Part shown: positions 10,066 through 19,112 of the stretch, one piece after another
Position numbering within the stretch: position 1 is the first letter of the stretch
How the letters are laid out: each line of letters begins with the position of its first letter
Source of the DNA: Arthrobacter sp. QXT-31
GTDB lineage: Bacteria > Actinomycetota > Actinomycetes > Actinomycetales > Micrococcaceae
NCBI RefSeq assembly: GCF_001969265.1
Contig: NZ_CP019304.1
Coordinates: 1,984,001-2,048,000 of the forward strand
DNA length: 64,000 nt
Reading direction: 5' to 3'
Translations under genes and position numbers: made by a program
The notes under the pieces: generated by a model
Databases searched by the model: none
Seen by the model: the letters and a program-made list of their open reading frames with translations, nothing else
Told to the model about the DNA's origin: nothing

Positions 10066-11355
10066 ATGGTTAGCGAAGCAGGAACCAAGCTGCACACCGA
10101 GCAGTACAACTGGGCCGGCAATCTCAGGTATGCCGCCGCCGAGCTCCGGGAGCCGGCAACCGTTGCCGATCTCCAGGACCTGGTTGCCGCTGCACCAAAG
10201 CTCCGCGCCCTCGGTTCCCGGCACTCTTTCAACCGCATTGCAGACACCCCGGGCGTCCTGGTGTCGCTGGAGCACCTCGCACCCGCTATCGACGTTGACC
10301 CGGCCTCCATGACAGTAACCGTGAGCGGCGGCACCAGGTACGGAACCCTCGCCGCGGAGCTGCAGCGGCAGGGCTACGCCCTGCACAACCTCGCTTCCCT
10401 CCCCCACATCTCGGTGGCGGGCGCCGTCGCCACCGCAACCCACGGATCAGGTGACCGCAACGGGAACCTGGCCACCGCCGTCGCCGGGCTTGAAATTGTC
10501 ACGGCCGACGGCGGGATACTCACCGCCCGCCGCGGCGACGCCGGCTTTGACGGCATGGTGGTGAACCTGGGCGCCCTGGGCGTGGTCAGCAGCCTGACGC
10601 TGGACATCGAACCCACGTTCGCCGTGTCCCAGACGGTGTTCGAGGACCTGGACTGGGACCGGGTGCTGGAAAATTTCGACGACGTGACCTCCTCGGCGTA
10701 CAGCGTCAGCCTCTTCACCGACTGGAGCGGGGACAGGATTGCCCAGGCGTGGCTGAAGTCCCGGGCGGCGGCGGACCCGGAAGCGGAGCCGAAGCAGACG
10801 GCATTCTTTGGGGGCAGCCCTGCCACCGAACCCAGGCACCCGATCGCCGGCGTCCCCGGAACAACCTGCACGCAGCAGTTTGGCGTACCCGGCCCGTGGT
10901 CCGACCGGCTGGCCCACTTCCGGATGGAATTCACCCCCAGCAAGGGCGATGAACTCCAGAGCGAGTACCTGGTCCCCCGTGAACATGCCGTAGACGCCAT
11001 CCAGGCAATGCGCCGGCTGTCCCATCTGGTGACGCCGCTGCTGCTGGTTTCGGAAGTCCGCACCATGGCGGCGGACAGCCTCTGGCTGAGCCCGAACTAT
11101 CACACCGACGGCATTGGCCTGCACCTCACCTGGCGGCAGGACCAGCCCGCCGTCGAGGCCGTACTTCCCGTGATCGAGGCCGAACTGGCGCCGTTCGGCG
11201 CCCGCCCCCACTGGGGCAAACTGTTCGACGGCGACGCCGCCAGCCTCGCGCCCCTGTACCCGCGCTTTGCCGACTTTAAGGCCCTCGCAGAGCGGCTCGA
11301 TCCTGAGGGGAAGTTCCGCAACAGCTTCCTGGACCGGGCAGTTTTCGGCAGCTGA
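10066..11355 (+). CDS. FAD-dependent alditol (xylitol-type) oxidase
   Basis: Vanillyl-alcohol-oxidase-family flavoprotein of 429 residues, resembling the whole length of Streptomyces alditol oxidase AldO, which oxidises xylitol and sorbitol at C1 with O2, giving H2O2. The PP-loop LGSRHSFNRIAD carries the His expected to bind FAD covalently. Further shared landmarks are NLASLPHISVAGAVATATHGSG, of which the HISVAG core is typical, QFGVPGPWSDRL, LQSEYLVPREHA and PHWGKLF near the C-terminus. ATG 10066 has GAAGGGC upstream; ATG 10030 lies only about 12 nt from the predicted transcription start. Placement opposite xylA suggests pentitol use feeding xylose catabolism. No catalase is adjacent. Confidence 0.85.
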   Translation: MVSEAGTKLHTEQYNWAGNLRYAAAELREPATVADLQDLVAAAPKLRALGSRHSFNRIADTPGVLVSLEHLAPAIDVDPASMTVTVSGGTRYGTLAAELQRQGYALHNLASLPHISVAGAVATATHGSGDRNGNLATAVAGLEIVTADGGILTARRGDAGFDGMVVNLGALGVVSSLTLDIEPTFAVSQTVFEDLDWDRVLENFDDVTSSAYSVSLFTDWSGDRIAQAWLKSRAAADPEAEPKQTAFFGGSPATEPRHPIAGVPGTTCTQQFGVPGPWSDRLAHFRMEFTPSKGDELQSEYLVPREHAVDAIQAMRRLSHLVTPLLLVSEVRTMAADSLWLSPNYHTDGIGLHLTWRQDQPAVEAVLPVIEAELAPFGARPHWGKLFDGDAASLAPLYPRFADFKALAERLDPEGKFRNSFLDRAVFGS

Positions 11356-11365
11356 TAGTGTTCCG

Positions 11366-12577
11366 ATGATGCCTTCCCCTCGCCAACGGGCTGCCCCGAC
11401 CGCCGCGCCCAGCGAGCTCGACCCCTCCCGCCGGAACAACCTGGCCCTGATCACGTCCCTGGTCCACCATCACCGCGTCCTCAGCAGGGCGCAGCTGACG
11501 CGAAGGACCGGTCTGAACAGGTCCACCGTGGGAACGCTGATCGGCCAGCTGGCCACCCTCGGCCTGGTGTACGAGACGGCGCCAACGGGTGAAGCCCAGG
11601 TGGGCCGGCCGAGCCCCGAGGTGCGCCCCAGCCCGTCCATTGCGGCCCTGGCCGTCTACCCGGAGATCGACGCCGTTACCATCGGACTGGTCAACCTCGG
11701 CGGCATCGTCCAGAAAAAAATCCGGTTCGCCACCGAACGGATCCCCAGCGCCCGGGAAGCGGTCAACATCGCCGCAGCCGTGATCGAGGGGATGCGCACA
11801 GAGCTGGACCACTCGTACCGGATCACGGGCATCGGCATAGCGGTGCCCGGCCTCGTGAACGCCGACGACGGGACGGTCCGCCATGCGCCGCACCTTGGCT
11901 GGCGGGACGAGCCCGTGGCGCGGATGCTGGCCGAGGCCACCGGCTACGCGTGCCAGGCCGCGAACGACGCCTCGCTCGCCGCCGAAGCTGAACTGATCTT
12001 TGGAGCAGGCGCCGGACGGGACAACCTCGTGTACCTGAACGGCGGGCCCAGCGGCATCGGCGGCGGGATCATTTCCGGCGGCAGGCTCCTGAGCGGCACC
12101 TCCGGTTACGCCGGGGAACTGGGCCATACCTTCGTCCGCACCGACGGCGCCGAGTGCCACTGCGGCGCCACCGGCTGCCTGGAAACCGAGGTCTCCCAGG
12201 GGCGGCTCTTCGAACTGCTGGACCTTCCCGGCGGCGACACGTCCCAGCTGGAACAGGCACTCCATGCATCAAGCAGCCCCGCCGTGACAGAAGAGATAAT
12301 CCGCCAGCTGGGCTACCTGGCCATCACGCTGCGGAATACCGTCAACACCTTCAATCCGGAGGTGATCATCCTGGACGGCTTCCTGGGCGTGCTCTACGAA
12401 CTGGCACCGTCCAGGCTCGATGAGCTGCTGCAATCGCAGGCTCTGGACGGTCCCGCCGGCCAGGCCAAGGTCCATCCTGCGGCGCTCGGCTCCAACCTGA
12501 TGATGATCGGTGCGGCGGAACTCGGGTTCGCCCGGTTCCTCGCTGACCCCGCCGGGCTGGCTTCCGCCGCGGGATAG
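11366..12577 (+). CDS. ROK family transcriptional repressor, probably of the xylose genes
   Basis: Protein of about 403 residues. The N-terminal winged HTH includes SRAQLTRRTGLNRSTVGTLI and is followed by a ROK sugar-kinase-like domain with GELGHTF and the zinc motif CHCGATGCLE. Such NagC/XylR proteins bind DNA until a sugar binds. The gene begins 11 bp after the alditol oxidase stop. There is no ribosome site, but TAGTGT (11356-11361) lies seven bases before ATG 11369, so an independent leaderless transcript starting at 11369 is possible. XylR role is inferred from the xylAB neighbourhood. Confidence 0.85.
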   Translation: MMPSPRQRAAPTAAPSELDPSRRNNLALITSLVHHHRVLSRAQLTRRTGLNRSTVGTLIGQLATLGLVYETAPTGEAQVGRPSPEVRPSPSIAALAVYPEIDAVTIGLVNLGGIVQKKIRFATERIPSAREAVNIAAAVIEGMRTELDHSYRITGIGIAVPGLVNADDGTVRHAPHLGWRDEPVARMLAEATGYACQAANDASLAAEAELIFGAGAGRDNLVYLNGGPSGIGGGIISGGRLLSGTSGYAGELGHTFVRTDGAECHCGATGCLETEVSQGRLFELLDLPGGDTSQLEQALHASSSPAVTEEIIRQLGYLAITLRNTVNTFNPEVIILDGFLGVLYELAPSRLDELLQSQALDGPAGQAKVHPAALGSNLMMIGAAELGFARFLADPAGLASAAG

Positions 12578-12619
12578 AGGCGGCGGAATTTGGTCCGGCG
12601 ACAGCGCGTGGGACTTTCG

Positions 12620-12632
12620 TTGATAAAGTCAA
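12620..12632. promoter_or_regulatory. Palindrome upstream of MarR gene
   Basis: TTGA-TAAAG-TCAA inverted repeat about 37 bp before the MarR start, in an AT-rich patch. It is a candidate autoregulatory site because MarR proteins commonly bind palindromes in their own promoter. Confidence 0.4.
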
Positions 12633-12668
12633 TGATTGTTTTTCACCACTAGTGGAGCTGGCAGGGCT

Positions 12669-13130
12669 ATGCAGGAGATTAAAGTCGGTGCGTCGCGGCT
12701 GGGGGCCGCCAGGATCGGCAACGACGTCGGGCTGCTGCTGGCCAAACTGCACACGGCGGGCTCTCCGCTGAACAACCGGGCCCTCGGGGATTTCGGGTTG
12801 CGGGAACGCTCCTTCTGGGTACTGACGCTCGCCTGCAGCGGCCAGGAGCCGACCCAGCGGGAATTGGCCATGTTCCTGGGCCTCGACCCCAGCCAGGTGG
12901 TCAGCCTCGTGGACGACCTGGAGCGCCGGGGACTCGTGGAACGCTCTACCGGCAAGCAGGACAGGCGTGCCAGGATCATCGTCTCAACCGCGGAGGGCCG
13001 CCGCATCCACGCCAAGGCCCGGGCGGCGCTGGAAGCCTGCGAGCATGAACAGCTCACAGCGCTTTCGGAGTACGAAGCCGGACAGTTGAAAATGCTGCTG
13101 CGCAAGGCCCTGTGGGGCGGAGCGGACTGA
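12669..13130 (+). CDS. MarR family transcriptional regulator
   Basis: Winged-helix dimeric regulator of 153 residues. The DNA-binding core runs TQRELAMFLGLDPSQVVSLV followed by the beta-wing VERSTGKQDRRARIIV, with the DRR-type wing tip typical of MarR. ATG 12669 is the plausible start; an upstream TTG at 12636 lies within the promoter region. It stands alone, without an adjacent co-oriented target, so the target is unknown. A 15-bp hairpin separates it from ilvD. Confidence 0.88.
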   Translation: MQEIKVGASRLGAARIGNDVGLLLAKLHTAGSPLNNRALGDFGLRERSFWVLTLACSGQEPTQRELAMFLGLDPSQVVSLVDDLERRGLVERSTGKQDRRARIIVSTAEGRRIHAKARAALEACEHEQLTALSEYEAGQLKMLLRKALWGGAD

Positions 13131-13153
13131 GTCCCGCCCCGGGGATTCAACAC

Positions 13154-13201
13154 AAAGAGGCCAGGTCCCGTCCGCTTGAGCGAACAGGACCTGGCCTCTT
13201 T
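13154..13201. terminator. Bidirectional terminator between marR-like gene and ilvD
   Basis: Perfect 15-bp stem AAAGAGGCCAGGTCC / GGACCTGGCCTCTTT with an 18-nt loop. The A-rich and T-rich ends give a short U-tract in both directions, matching the convergent stops at 13130 and 13217. Confidence 0.85.
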
Positions 13202-13216
13202 CGCAACCTTTGCCGG

Positions 13217-15076
13217 TCAGTTTTCCAGGAGGGAAACGTCGCGGACGGCGCCCTTGTCCGCGGACAGGGCCATGGCTGCATAGGCGCGCAGTGCTGCCGA
13301 GACCTGGCGGTCCCGGTCCTTGGGCTTGTAACCGCCGTTGACCAACAGCTTTTCGCGGCGTTCGGCGAGGATCTCATCGGAGACCTCCAGCTGCATGGAG
13401 CGCTGGCTAATGTCGATGCTGATGATGTCGCCGTCCTCCACCAGGGCGATGGTGCCGCCGGAGGCGGCCTCCGGGGAGATGTGCCCGATTGACAGGCCGG
13501 AGGTGCCGCCGGAGAAGCGGCCGTCCGTGATGAGGGCGCACTTCTTGCCGAGGCCGCGGCCCTTGAGGAACGACGTCGGGTAGAGCATCTCCTGCATGCC
13601 CGGACCGCCCCTGGGGCCCTCGTAGCGGATGACCACCACGTCGCCTTCCTTGACGGTCTTGTTCAGGATCTTTTCCACGGCTTCGTCCTGGGACTCGCAC
13701 ACAACGGCCGGGCCCGAGAAGGTCCAGATGGACTCGTCCACGCCGGCGGTCTTCACCACAGCGCCGTCCACGGCCACGTTGCCGCGGAGCACGGCCAGCC
13801 CGCCGTCCTTGGAGTAGGCGTGCTCCACGGAGCGGATGCAGCCGCCCTCGGCGTCGGTGTCCAGGGAAGTCCACTCGTTCGACTGGGAGAACGCCGTGGA
13901 GGAGCGGACACCGCCGGGAGCGGCGCGCCACAGGGCCTTGGCTTCCTCGGTGGCCTTGCCGCCGCGGATGTCCCAGTCATCCAGCCAGCCGTCCAGGTCG
14001 GCGGAGTGCACGGAGTGGACATCCTTGTGCAGGAGGCCGCCGCGGTTCAGCTCGCCCAGCAGTGCGGGGATGCCGCCGGCGCGGTGCACGTCCTCCATGT
14101 AGTAGGTCTTGTCCTTGGCGACGTTCGGGGCCACCTTGGCCAGGCAGGGCACCTGGCGGGACTTGGCGTCCATCTCGGCCAGGCCGTAGTCCACGCCCGC
14201 CTCCTGGGCCGCGGCCAGCAGGTGCAGGATGGTGTTGGTGGAGCCGCCCATGGAAATGTCCAGGGCCATGGCGTTGTCGAAGGCCTTGGCGGTGGCGATG
14301 GAGCGGGGCAGCACGGAGTCGTCGTCGCCGTCGTAATAGCGCTTCACCAGGTCGACGACGGTGGCACCGGCCTTCTCGTACAGCGCCTTGCGCGCGGTGT
14401 GAGTGGCGAGCACGGAGCCGTTGCCCGGCAGGGAGAGTCCGATGGCCTCGGTGAGGCAGTTCATGGAGTTGGCGGTGAACATGCCGGAGCAGGAACCGCA
14501 GGTGGGGCAGGCGTTCTCCTCGATGAGGTTGATGTCAGCGTCGGAGATGGACTCGTCCACGGCGTCGGCGATCGCGTTCACCAGGTCAAGGGAACGCACG
14601 GAGCCGTCAGTCAAGGTCACCCGGCCGGCCTCCATGGGGCCGCCGGAGACGAACACGACGGGGATGTTCAGGCGCAGCGCGGCCATGAGCATGCCGGGGG
14701 TGATCTTGTCGCAGTTGGAGATGCAGACCAGGGCGTCGGCGCAGTGGGCGTTGACCATGTACTCCACGGAGTCGGCGATCAGGTCACGGGACGGCAGCGA
14801 GTAGAGCATGCCGGAGTGGCCCATGGCGATGCCATCGTCGACGGCGATGGTGTTGAACTCGCGCGGCACGGCGCCGGCAGCGAGGATCGCGTCGGAGACG
14901 ATCCGGCCCACGGGGGCGAGGTGGGTGTGGCCGGGAACGAATTCGGTGAAGGAGTTAGCCACGGCGATGATGGGCTTGCCGATGTCTGAGTTGGCGACGC
15001 CGGAAGCGCGCAGCAGGGCGCGGGCTCCGGCCATGTTGCGGCCGTGGGTGACTGTTTTAGAGCGTAGTGCAGGCAT
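13217..15076 (-). CDS. ilvD: Dihydroxy-acid dehydratase
   Basis: Enzyme of 619 residues catalysing the third step of valine, isoleucine and leucine synthesis, dehydrating 2,3-dihydroxy-3-methyl acids. Cluster-binding cysteines are visible in [10 protein letters not shown] and [17 protein letters not shown], and [19 protein letters not shown] is the C-terminal signature. Length equals the E. coli type (616). The start at 15076 gives [12 protein letters not shown], the usual family N-terminus; ATG 15085 is also possible. The longer open frame to 15424 runs through the promoter and the divergent XRE gene and is not coding. Other ilv genes are absent. Confidence 0.97.
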   Translation of the reverse strand: MPALRSKTVTHGRNMAGARALLRASGVANSDIGKPIIAVANSFTEFVPGHTHLAPVGRIVSDAILAAGAVPREFNTIAVDDGIAMGHSGMLYSLPSRDLIADSVEYMVNAHCADALVCISNCDKITPGMLMAALRLNIPVVFVSGGPMEAGRVTLTDGSVRSLDLVNAIADAVDESISDADINLIEENACPTCGSCSGMFTANSMNCLTEAIGLSLPGNGSVLATHTARKALYEKAGATVVDLVKRYYDGDDDSVLPRSIATAKAFDNAMALDISMGGSTNTILHLLAAAQEAGVDYGLAEMDAKSRQVPCLAKVAPNVAKDKTYYMEDVHRAGGIPALLGELNRGGLLHKDVHSVHSADLDGWLDDWDIRGGKATEEAKALWRAAPGGVRSSTAFSQSNEWTSLDTDAEGGCIRSVEHAYSKDGGLAVLRGNVAVDGAVVKTAGVDESIWTFSGPAVVCESQDEAVEKILNKTVKEGDVVVIRYEGPRGGPGMQEMLYPTSFLKGRGLGKKCALITDGRFSGGTSGLSIGHISPEAASGGTIALVEDGDIISIDISQRSMQLEVSDEILAERREKLLVNGGYKPKDRDRQVSAALRAYAAMALSADKGAVRDVSLLEN

Positions 15077-15122
15077 GCCTACCATCCTGCATGGCCCTCC
15101 CGGCGACTGGAAGACGGTCCTG

Positions 15123-15155
15123 ATACTAGTAGTGGGAGTACCAGAGTAATAGTAT
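15123..15155. promoter_or_regulatory. Mirrored divergent promoters of ilvD and the XRE regulator
   Basis: An inverted repeat ATACTA (15123-15128) / TAGTAT (15150-15155) places a TAGTAT -10 box for ilvD on the minus strand and an identical one for the XRE gene on the plus strand. The plus-strand box ends six bases before GTG 15162. One -35 region therefore overlaps the other promoter's -10. A repressor binding here would act on both genes. Confidence 0.55.
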
Positions 15156-15161
15156 TTGGGG

Positions 15162-16013
15162 GTGCAGGGTACTGGAGCGCAGGGTTCGGAGAGACGCAAG
15201 GAACTGGGACTCTTCCTCAGAGCCCGGCGTGACCAGGCAGTGCGGGCCGAGTACGGCCTGCCGCCGATAGCCCGCAAGCGCGAACGCGGCCTGCGCCGGG
15301 AAGAGATCGCGTTCCTTTCCGGGGTGAGCGTCACCTGGTACACGTGGCTGGAGCAGGGCAGGGACATCAGTCCGTCCCGGCAGGTGCTGGAGTCCGTCTG
15401 CCGCTCCCTGCACCTTTCGGACACCGGCCTCGCGTATGTCCTGTCGCTCGGGGGCTACGCAACAGCGGCGCCGTCCAGCCCTGCTGCCGCCACGGCGCCG
15501 GCCCATGTTCAGCGGCTGATGGATGCGCTGGATCCCAATCCGGCGTTCGCGCTCTTTCCCGACTGGGGGGTTGCGGGGTGGAACACGGCCTATGCCGCGC
15601 TCTATCCAAATATCGCCAAGGTTCCTGCGCCGGACCGCAATCTTCTGTGGCTGGTCTTCACGGACCCCTATGTCCGCGACCTGCTTCCCGACTGGGACGT
15701 CACGAGCAAGCGCTTCCTGGCAGAATTCCGGGCCGAAACCGGACAGCGCCTGGGTGATCCCGACATCAAGTACCAGGTGGAACGGCTCCAGGAGGCCAGC
15801 CCCGAATTCCGGGCAGCATGGGACCGGTACGACATCCTGGGCTTTGAATCCCGTGAGCGGCTGTTCCACCATCCGGCGGTGGGAGTCCTCCAGCTGGAGC
15901 ATCACCAGCTTTCCCCCTCCGACCGGCCCGATCTCCACATTGTGGTGTACACCCCGGCTCCGGGAAGCGAGGCCAGCAACCAGATGCAGCGCCTCATGTC
16001 AGGCCCAGGGTAG
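15162..16013 (+). CDS. XRE-type helix-turn-helix regulator with MmyB ligand-binding-like domain
   Basis: Protein of 283 residues. The N-terminal HTH is preceded by [20 protein letters not shown] and followed by [15 protein letters not shown], a pattern characteristic of MmyB-like regulators. The C-terminal half is the MmyB ligand-binding domain, including [16 protein letters not shown] and the tail [12 protein letters not shown]. Such proteins often control a neighbouring oxidoreductase; here the divergent neighbour is ilvD. Start GTG 15162 is preferred over TTG 15156, because TAGTAT lies exactly six bases upstream and no ribosome site exists, fitting a leaderless transcript. Confidence 0.88.
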   Translation: MQGTGAQGSERRKELGLFLRARRDQAVRAEYGLPPIARKRERGLRREEIAFLSGVSVTWYTWLEQGRDISPSRQVLESVCRSLHLSDTGLAYVLSLGGYATAAPSSPAAATAPAHVQRLMDALDPNPAFALFPDWGVAGWNTAYAALYPNIAKVPAPDRNLLWLVFTDPYVRDLLPDWDVTSKRFLAEFRAETGQRLGDPDIKYQVERLQEASPEFRAAWDRYDILGFESRERLFHHPAVGVLQLEHHQLSPSDRPDLHIVVYTPAPGSEASNQMQRLMSGPG

Positions 16014-16065
16014 CCAACAACACGCTGATTTGCCTTGCCGCGCGGGCAACTTGGGAGAATAATAC

Positions 16066-16091
16066 TTAGCAATGCTAATTAGCTGAGCTAA
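16066..16091. promoter_or_regulatory. Tandem palindromic operator of the MarR-MFS operon
   Basis: Two abutting 13-bp palindromes of the same form, TTAGC-AAT-GCTAA (16066-16078) and TTAGC-TGA-GCTAA (16079-16091). They directly follow a possible -10 TAATAC (16060-16065) and end 22 bp before ATG 16114, where they would cover the transcription start. The MarR protein encoded next is the obvious candidate to bind. Confidence 0.75.
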
Positions 16092-16113
16092 CCACATCCT
16101 GAGGAGGCGTCAG

Positions 16114-16575
16114 ATGCCACCATCCCAAGCGGCAGACGCAGAAGCTCCCGCTTCCATCAGTCCGGATACCCTGGCGATCGACCTGCGGACCGCGGTCATG
16201 AGGACCTCCCGTCGACTGCGGGTCGAGGCCACGGGCGATGTCATCACCCCGGGCCAGTACACCGTCCTGGCCCAGCTCGACAGCCACGGCCCACACACGC
16301 CACGGGAGCTGGCTGACCGGGAGCACGTGCAGGCACCGTCGATGACGCGGATCGTGAACGCCCTCGCGGAACTGGGCTTTGTGTCGCGGTCAGCCCACCC
16401 GCAGGACGGCCGGCAGATCCAGGTCAGCATCACCCCCGCCGGGGAGGCTGCGCTGGAAGAAGCACGCGACCAGCGGACGGCCTGGCTGGCCCAGCGCGTC
16501 GACACCTTAAGCCCGGAGGACCGGCTTACCCTGAGCCGCGCGGCGCACATCCTCCAGGAGATGATTTCCCGATGA
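16114..16575 (+). CDS. MarR family transcriptional regulator (of the adjacent MFS exporter)
   Basis: Regulator of 153 residues with the winged helix TPRELADREHVQAPSMTRIV and wing FVSRSAHPQDGRQIQVSIT. A strong GAGGAGG precedes ATG 16114. The stop overlaps the MFS start by four bases (ATGA), so the two are translated together. Two perfect palindromes upstream are the likely operator, giving an autoregulated efflux cassette induced by a toxic or signalling molecule. The inducer is unknown. Confidence 0.92.
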   Translation: MPPSQAADAEAPASISPDTLAIDLRTAVMRTSRRLRVEATGDVITPGQYTVLAQLDSHGPHTPRELADREHVQAPSMTRIVNALAELGFVSRSAHPQDGRQIQVSITPAGEAALEEARDQRTAWLAQRVDTLSPEDRLTLSRAAHILQEMISR

Positions 16576-17858
16576 GTGCCACCTTCCGGGCGCTGCGGAA
16601 CCCCAACTACCGGCTGTGGGCAGGCGGCGCCCTGGTCTCCAACATCGGCACCTGGATGCAGCGGGTGGCGCAGGACTGGCTGGTCCTGACAGTCCTCACG
16701 GATCATTCCGGCACCGCCGTCGGCATCACCACGGCCCTGCAGTTCCTTCCGATGCTGCTGCTCGGGCCGTACGCCGGCGTTCTGGCGGACCGGCACTCCA
16801 AGCGTGCGATCCTGTTGTGGACGCAGACGGCGATGGGCCTGTGCGGGCTGGTCGTCGGGCTCCTGGTGGTGACCGGTTCTGCGCAGCTGTGGCAGGTCTA
16901 CGCTGCCGCCTTGTTCCTCGGGATCGCCAGCGCCATTGACGGGCCGGCCCGACAGGCCTTCGTCTCCGAACTTGTTGGACAGGACGACATCGCCAACGCC
17001 GTGTCCCTCAACTCCGCGTCCTTCAACACCGCCAGGCTTACCGGCCCTGCACTCGCAGGAATCCTGATCGCGTGGGCCGGCACCGGCCCCGTGTTCCTGC
17101 TCAACGCAGCCAGTTTCATCGCCGTGATCATCTCGCTGGCCCGCATCCGCAGATCAGAGTTGGCACCGGCCACACCGGCAGTCCGCGGCAAGCATCAGGT
17201 TGCGGAGGGCCTTGGCTACGTGCGCAGGCGCCCGGACCTGGTGCTCATCCTGGTCCTGGTGGCCATCCTCGGCGCCTTCGGCATGAACTTCCCCATCATC
17301 AACGCGCTGATGTCCACGGCGGAATTCGGCATGGGGCCGGGCGAATTCGGACTACTGGGCTCCATTATGGCCGTCGGAACCCTGTCCGGTGCGCTGCTTG
17401 CCGCCCGCAGGGCGCGGCCCCGCCTGCGCTACCTGCTGGGTGGTGCGCTGGGACTGGGCTTTTTCACACTGATCGCCAGCGTCTCGCCGTCGTTCTGGCT
17501 GTACGCCGCCGTCCTGGTCCCGGTGGGACTGGCCTCCCTGACCTTCCTGAACAGCTGCAACACAAGCATCCAGCTGTCAGTGGAGCCACAGTTCCGGGGA
17601 CGGGTGCTTGCCCTCTACTTGGCAACGCTGCAGGGCGGCACCGCGCTGGGGGCCCCGCTCATGGGCTGGCTTGGCACCGCTTTCGGCGCCCGCTGGTCGG
17701 TGGCTGCCGGCGGCGCGGTGGTGCTGCTGGCCGGCTTGCTCGCAGTCGCCGTCGTGCTCCGGAACAGCCCCCTGTCCTGGCAGCAGCAGCTGTCCGCTTC
17801 CTTCCGGAGAAAGCGCGCGCCGCGCGGGCCCGGCGAGCCGGTCAGCCCTTCGCCGTGA
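16572..17858 (+). CDS. MFS transporter, probable drug/metabolite exporter
   Basis: Integral membrane protein of 428 residues with about 12 helices, of the MFS_3 / EntS-like group. The N-terminus FRALRNPNYRLWAGGALVSN and the loop GVLADRHSKRAIL between helices 2 and 3 (the MFS motif A region) are typical. ATG 16572 overlaps the MarR stop. The MarR partner argues for efflux rather than uptake. The last 17 bases overlap the convergent GNAT gene. Confidence 0.9.
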   Translation: MSATFRALRNPNYRLWAGGALVSNIGTWMQRVAQDWLVLTVLTDHSGTAVGITTALQFLPMLLLGPYAGVLADRHSKRAILLWTQTAMGLCGLVVGLLVVTGSAQLWQVYAAALFLGIASAIDGPARQAFVSELVGQDDIANAVSLNSASFNTARLTGPALAGILIAWAGTGPVFLLNAASFIAVIISLARIRRSELAPATPAVRGKHQVAEGLGYVRRRPDLVLILVLVAILGAFGMNFPIINALMSTAEFGMGPGEFGLLGSIMAVGTLSGALLAARRARPRLRYLLGGALGLGFFTLIASVSPSFWLYAAVLVPVGLASLTFLNSCNTSIQLSVEPQFRGRVLALYLATLQGGTALGAPLMGWLGTAFGARWSVAAGGAVVLLAGLLAVAVVLRNSPLSWQQQLSASFRRKRAPRGPGEPVSPSP

Positions 17859-18375
17859 GGGCGTACTCCAGAATGAAGTCGTTTTCCACTGAATCGCCCA
17901 GGGTGAATGACTTGGTCCCGACCTTGGTAAAGCCGGACTTCTCATAGAAGCGGATGGCCTTGGCGTTCTGGCTGTTAACGCCCAGCCAGACGCTGGCCGC
18001 TCCCTGGTCAGCAGCCCAGTCCAATGAGGCCTGCATGAGCATGGAGGCTGCGCCCCGTCCGTGATGGTCCGGGTGAACGTAGCACTTGCTCAGCTCTACG
18101 GACCGCTTTGCGGCCAGGGCGCGGAGCACGTCCGGGTCCGTTGCCTGCCGGTCGACGAGCAGGGTGTACCCGTCAAGCCGGCTGCCTTCCTCGAGCACCA
18201 GGATGGCGATCCTGCTGTCCGCGAGGTATTCCGCAAATTTCTCCTCGCTGAGCGTCCGCTTAAGGTGGAGCGCGATGTCTTCCGGCGAGGAGCCGGGCGG
18301 GCAGGCGAGCGGGAAAGTGAGCGCCGCCAGTTCAGCCAGGGCGGCAGCGTCGCTGGCCATGGCCTTGCGGATCAT
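17842..18375 (-). CDS. GNAT family N-acetyltransferase
   Basis: Protein of 177 residues with the GNAT fold. The acetyl-CoA-binding segment is visible as ELSKCYVHPDHHGRGAASML (motif A, with HGRGAA as the pyrophosphate loop), followed by WLGVNSQNAKAIRFYEKSGF (motif B). The similar layout in bacterial Rim-like and small-molecule acetyltransferases does not identify a substrate. ATG 18375 has GGAG six bases upstream, and the longer frame to 18411 is not needed. Its stop overlaps the MFS gene on the opposite strand by 17 bp. Confidence 0.88.
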   Translation of the reverse strand: MIRKAMASDAAALAELAALTFPLACPPGSSPEDIALHLKRTLSEEKFAEYLADSRIAILVLEEGSRLDGYTLLVDRQATDPDVLRALAAKRSVELSKCYVHPDHHGRGAASMLMQASLDWAADQGAASVWLGVNSQNAKAIRFYEKSGFTKVGTKSFTLGDSVENDFILEYALTAKG

Positions 18376-18472
18376 TGAAACTCCAAAGTGCTCGAACGGG
18401 CAGAAAACCAACGGAACGATTCTACGCCCGGCTCGGCTGGAGCCGCTTCCGCTGAGCCGTTCAGCTACCAGG

Positions 18473-18670
18473 TCAGCGGCCTTCGGTCACCTTGGGCTCG
18501 ACCGCCCAGGCGAGGCGGTGCAAGAAACTGGCGGTCCGGCCCCTGAACCTGTTCCACGCTGCGGAGCGCGACTTCGCTTCCTCAACGACAGTCGGGGCCC
18601 CGGGCAGGGCGCTGGTGGCCAGGCTGTCAGAGCGGGACAGAAAGAGGGCCATCATGCCGGCGCTTTGCAT
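18473..18670 (-). CDS. Hypothetical small protein, 65 residues (uncertain)
   Basis: Open frame starting MQSAGMMALFLSRSD and ending AVEPKVTEGR. GGAG lies five bases before ATG 18670 and a TTGACA hexamer lies further upstream (18685-18690). It has no recognisable domain and is mildly basic. The surrounding region has no convincing gene on either strand. It could be a genuine small protein or chance; a short overlapping plus-strand frame is judged less likely because it lacks a ribosome site. Confidence 0.35.
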   Translation of the reverse strand: MQSAGMMALFLSRSDSLATSALPGAPTVVEEAKSRSAAWNRFRGRTASFLHRLAWAVEPKVTEGR

Positions 18671-19112
18671 ATTTACTCCAGAGCGATGTCAAAAGGTTTG
18701 TTCTTGGGGGGAAGTCGAAGGGGTCCGGCGGAAGGCTTACGACGCCGTCTGTTCAGCGCGTCTGTTGCGTCGCCTTGGGGCCGTGCCCGGCTTTGCCGGA
18801 CATTCGATCCCTTCCATTATTCCTGAGCGGTCAACCGGTTGACGAATCGAGACGTAGGTCACTAGGAACTTCGGCGGACCAGTGGGCGCCAAGTAGAGCC
18901 GGCGATAGAGCCGGCAGGCCAAGGGTTGCTGCGTCGGGTTGCAGGAATCAGCGGTGACCACCGCGTCCACGGAGGGCCCGTCGCCGGCCCTGCCACCGCC
19001 ACCCCAAAGGATAGTCAGGACCGTCAGAAAACGGCGTTACCCCCGCCCCCTCGTTTCGAAATGATGAATAGCAACAGAAAGGTCCACATCGTTTGAATTG
19101 AGAGGGAAGATC
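18671..19112. other. 442-bp stretch without a supported gene
   Basis: Short frames on both strands lack ribosome sites and family resemblance. The stretch holds a perfect 14-bp palindrome GTCAACCGGTTGAC at 18830-18843. A possible plus-strand promoter, TTGACG (18839-18844), N18, TAGGAA, has no evident gene immediately after it. The last 40 bases are AT-rich and form the leader of the small protein gene at 19113. Confidence 0.5.

Noticed and set aside
13820..14989. 389-residue plus-strand frame opposite ilvD
   Set aside because: Gly/Val/His-rich shadow with no ribosome site or domain.
15077..15424. N-terminal extension of ilvD
   Set aside because: It would cross the divergent promoters and the XRE gene; the family start is at 15076.
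18790..18830. Possible tRNA T-arm (CATTCGATCCC)
   Set aside because: No acceptor stem, D-arm or anticodon arm can be folded around it.
18737..18970. 77-residue minus-strand frame containing LYLAPTGPPKFLVTYVS
   Set aside because: Part of it looks protein-like, but there is no ribosome site, the GTG start is poor and the C-terminal part is Arg-rich noise.
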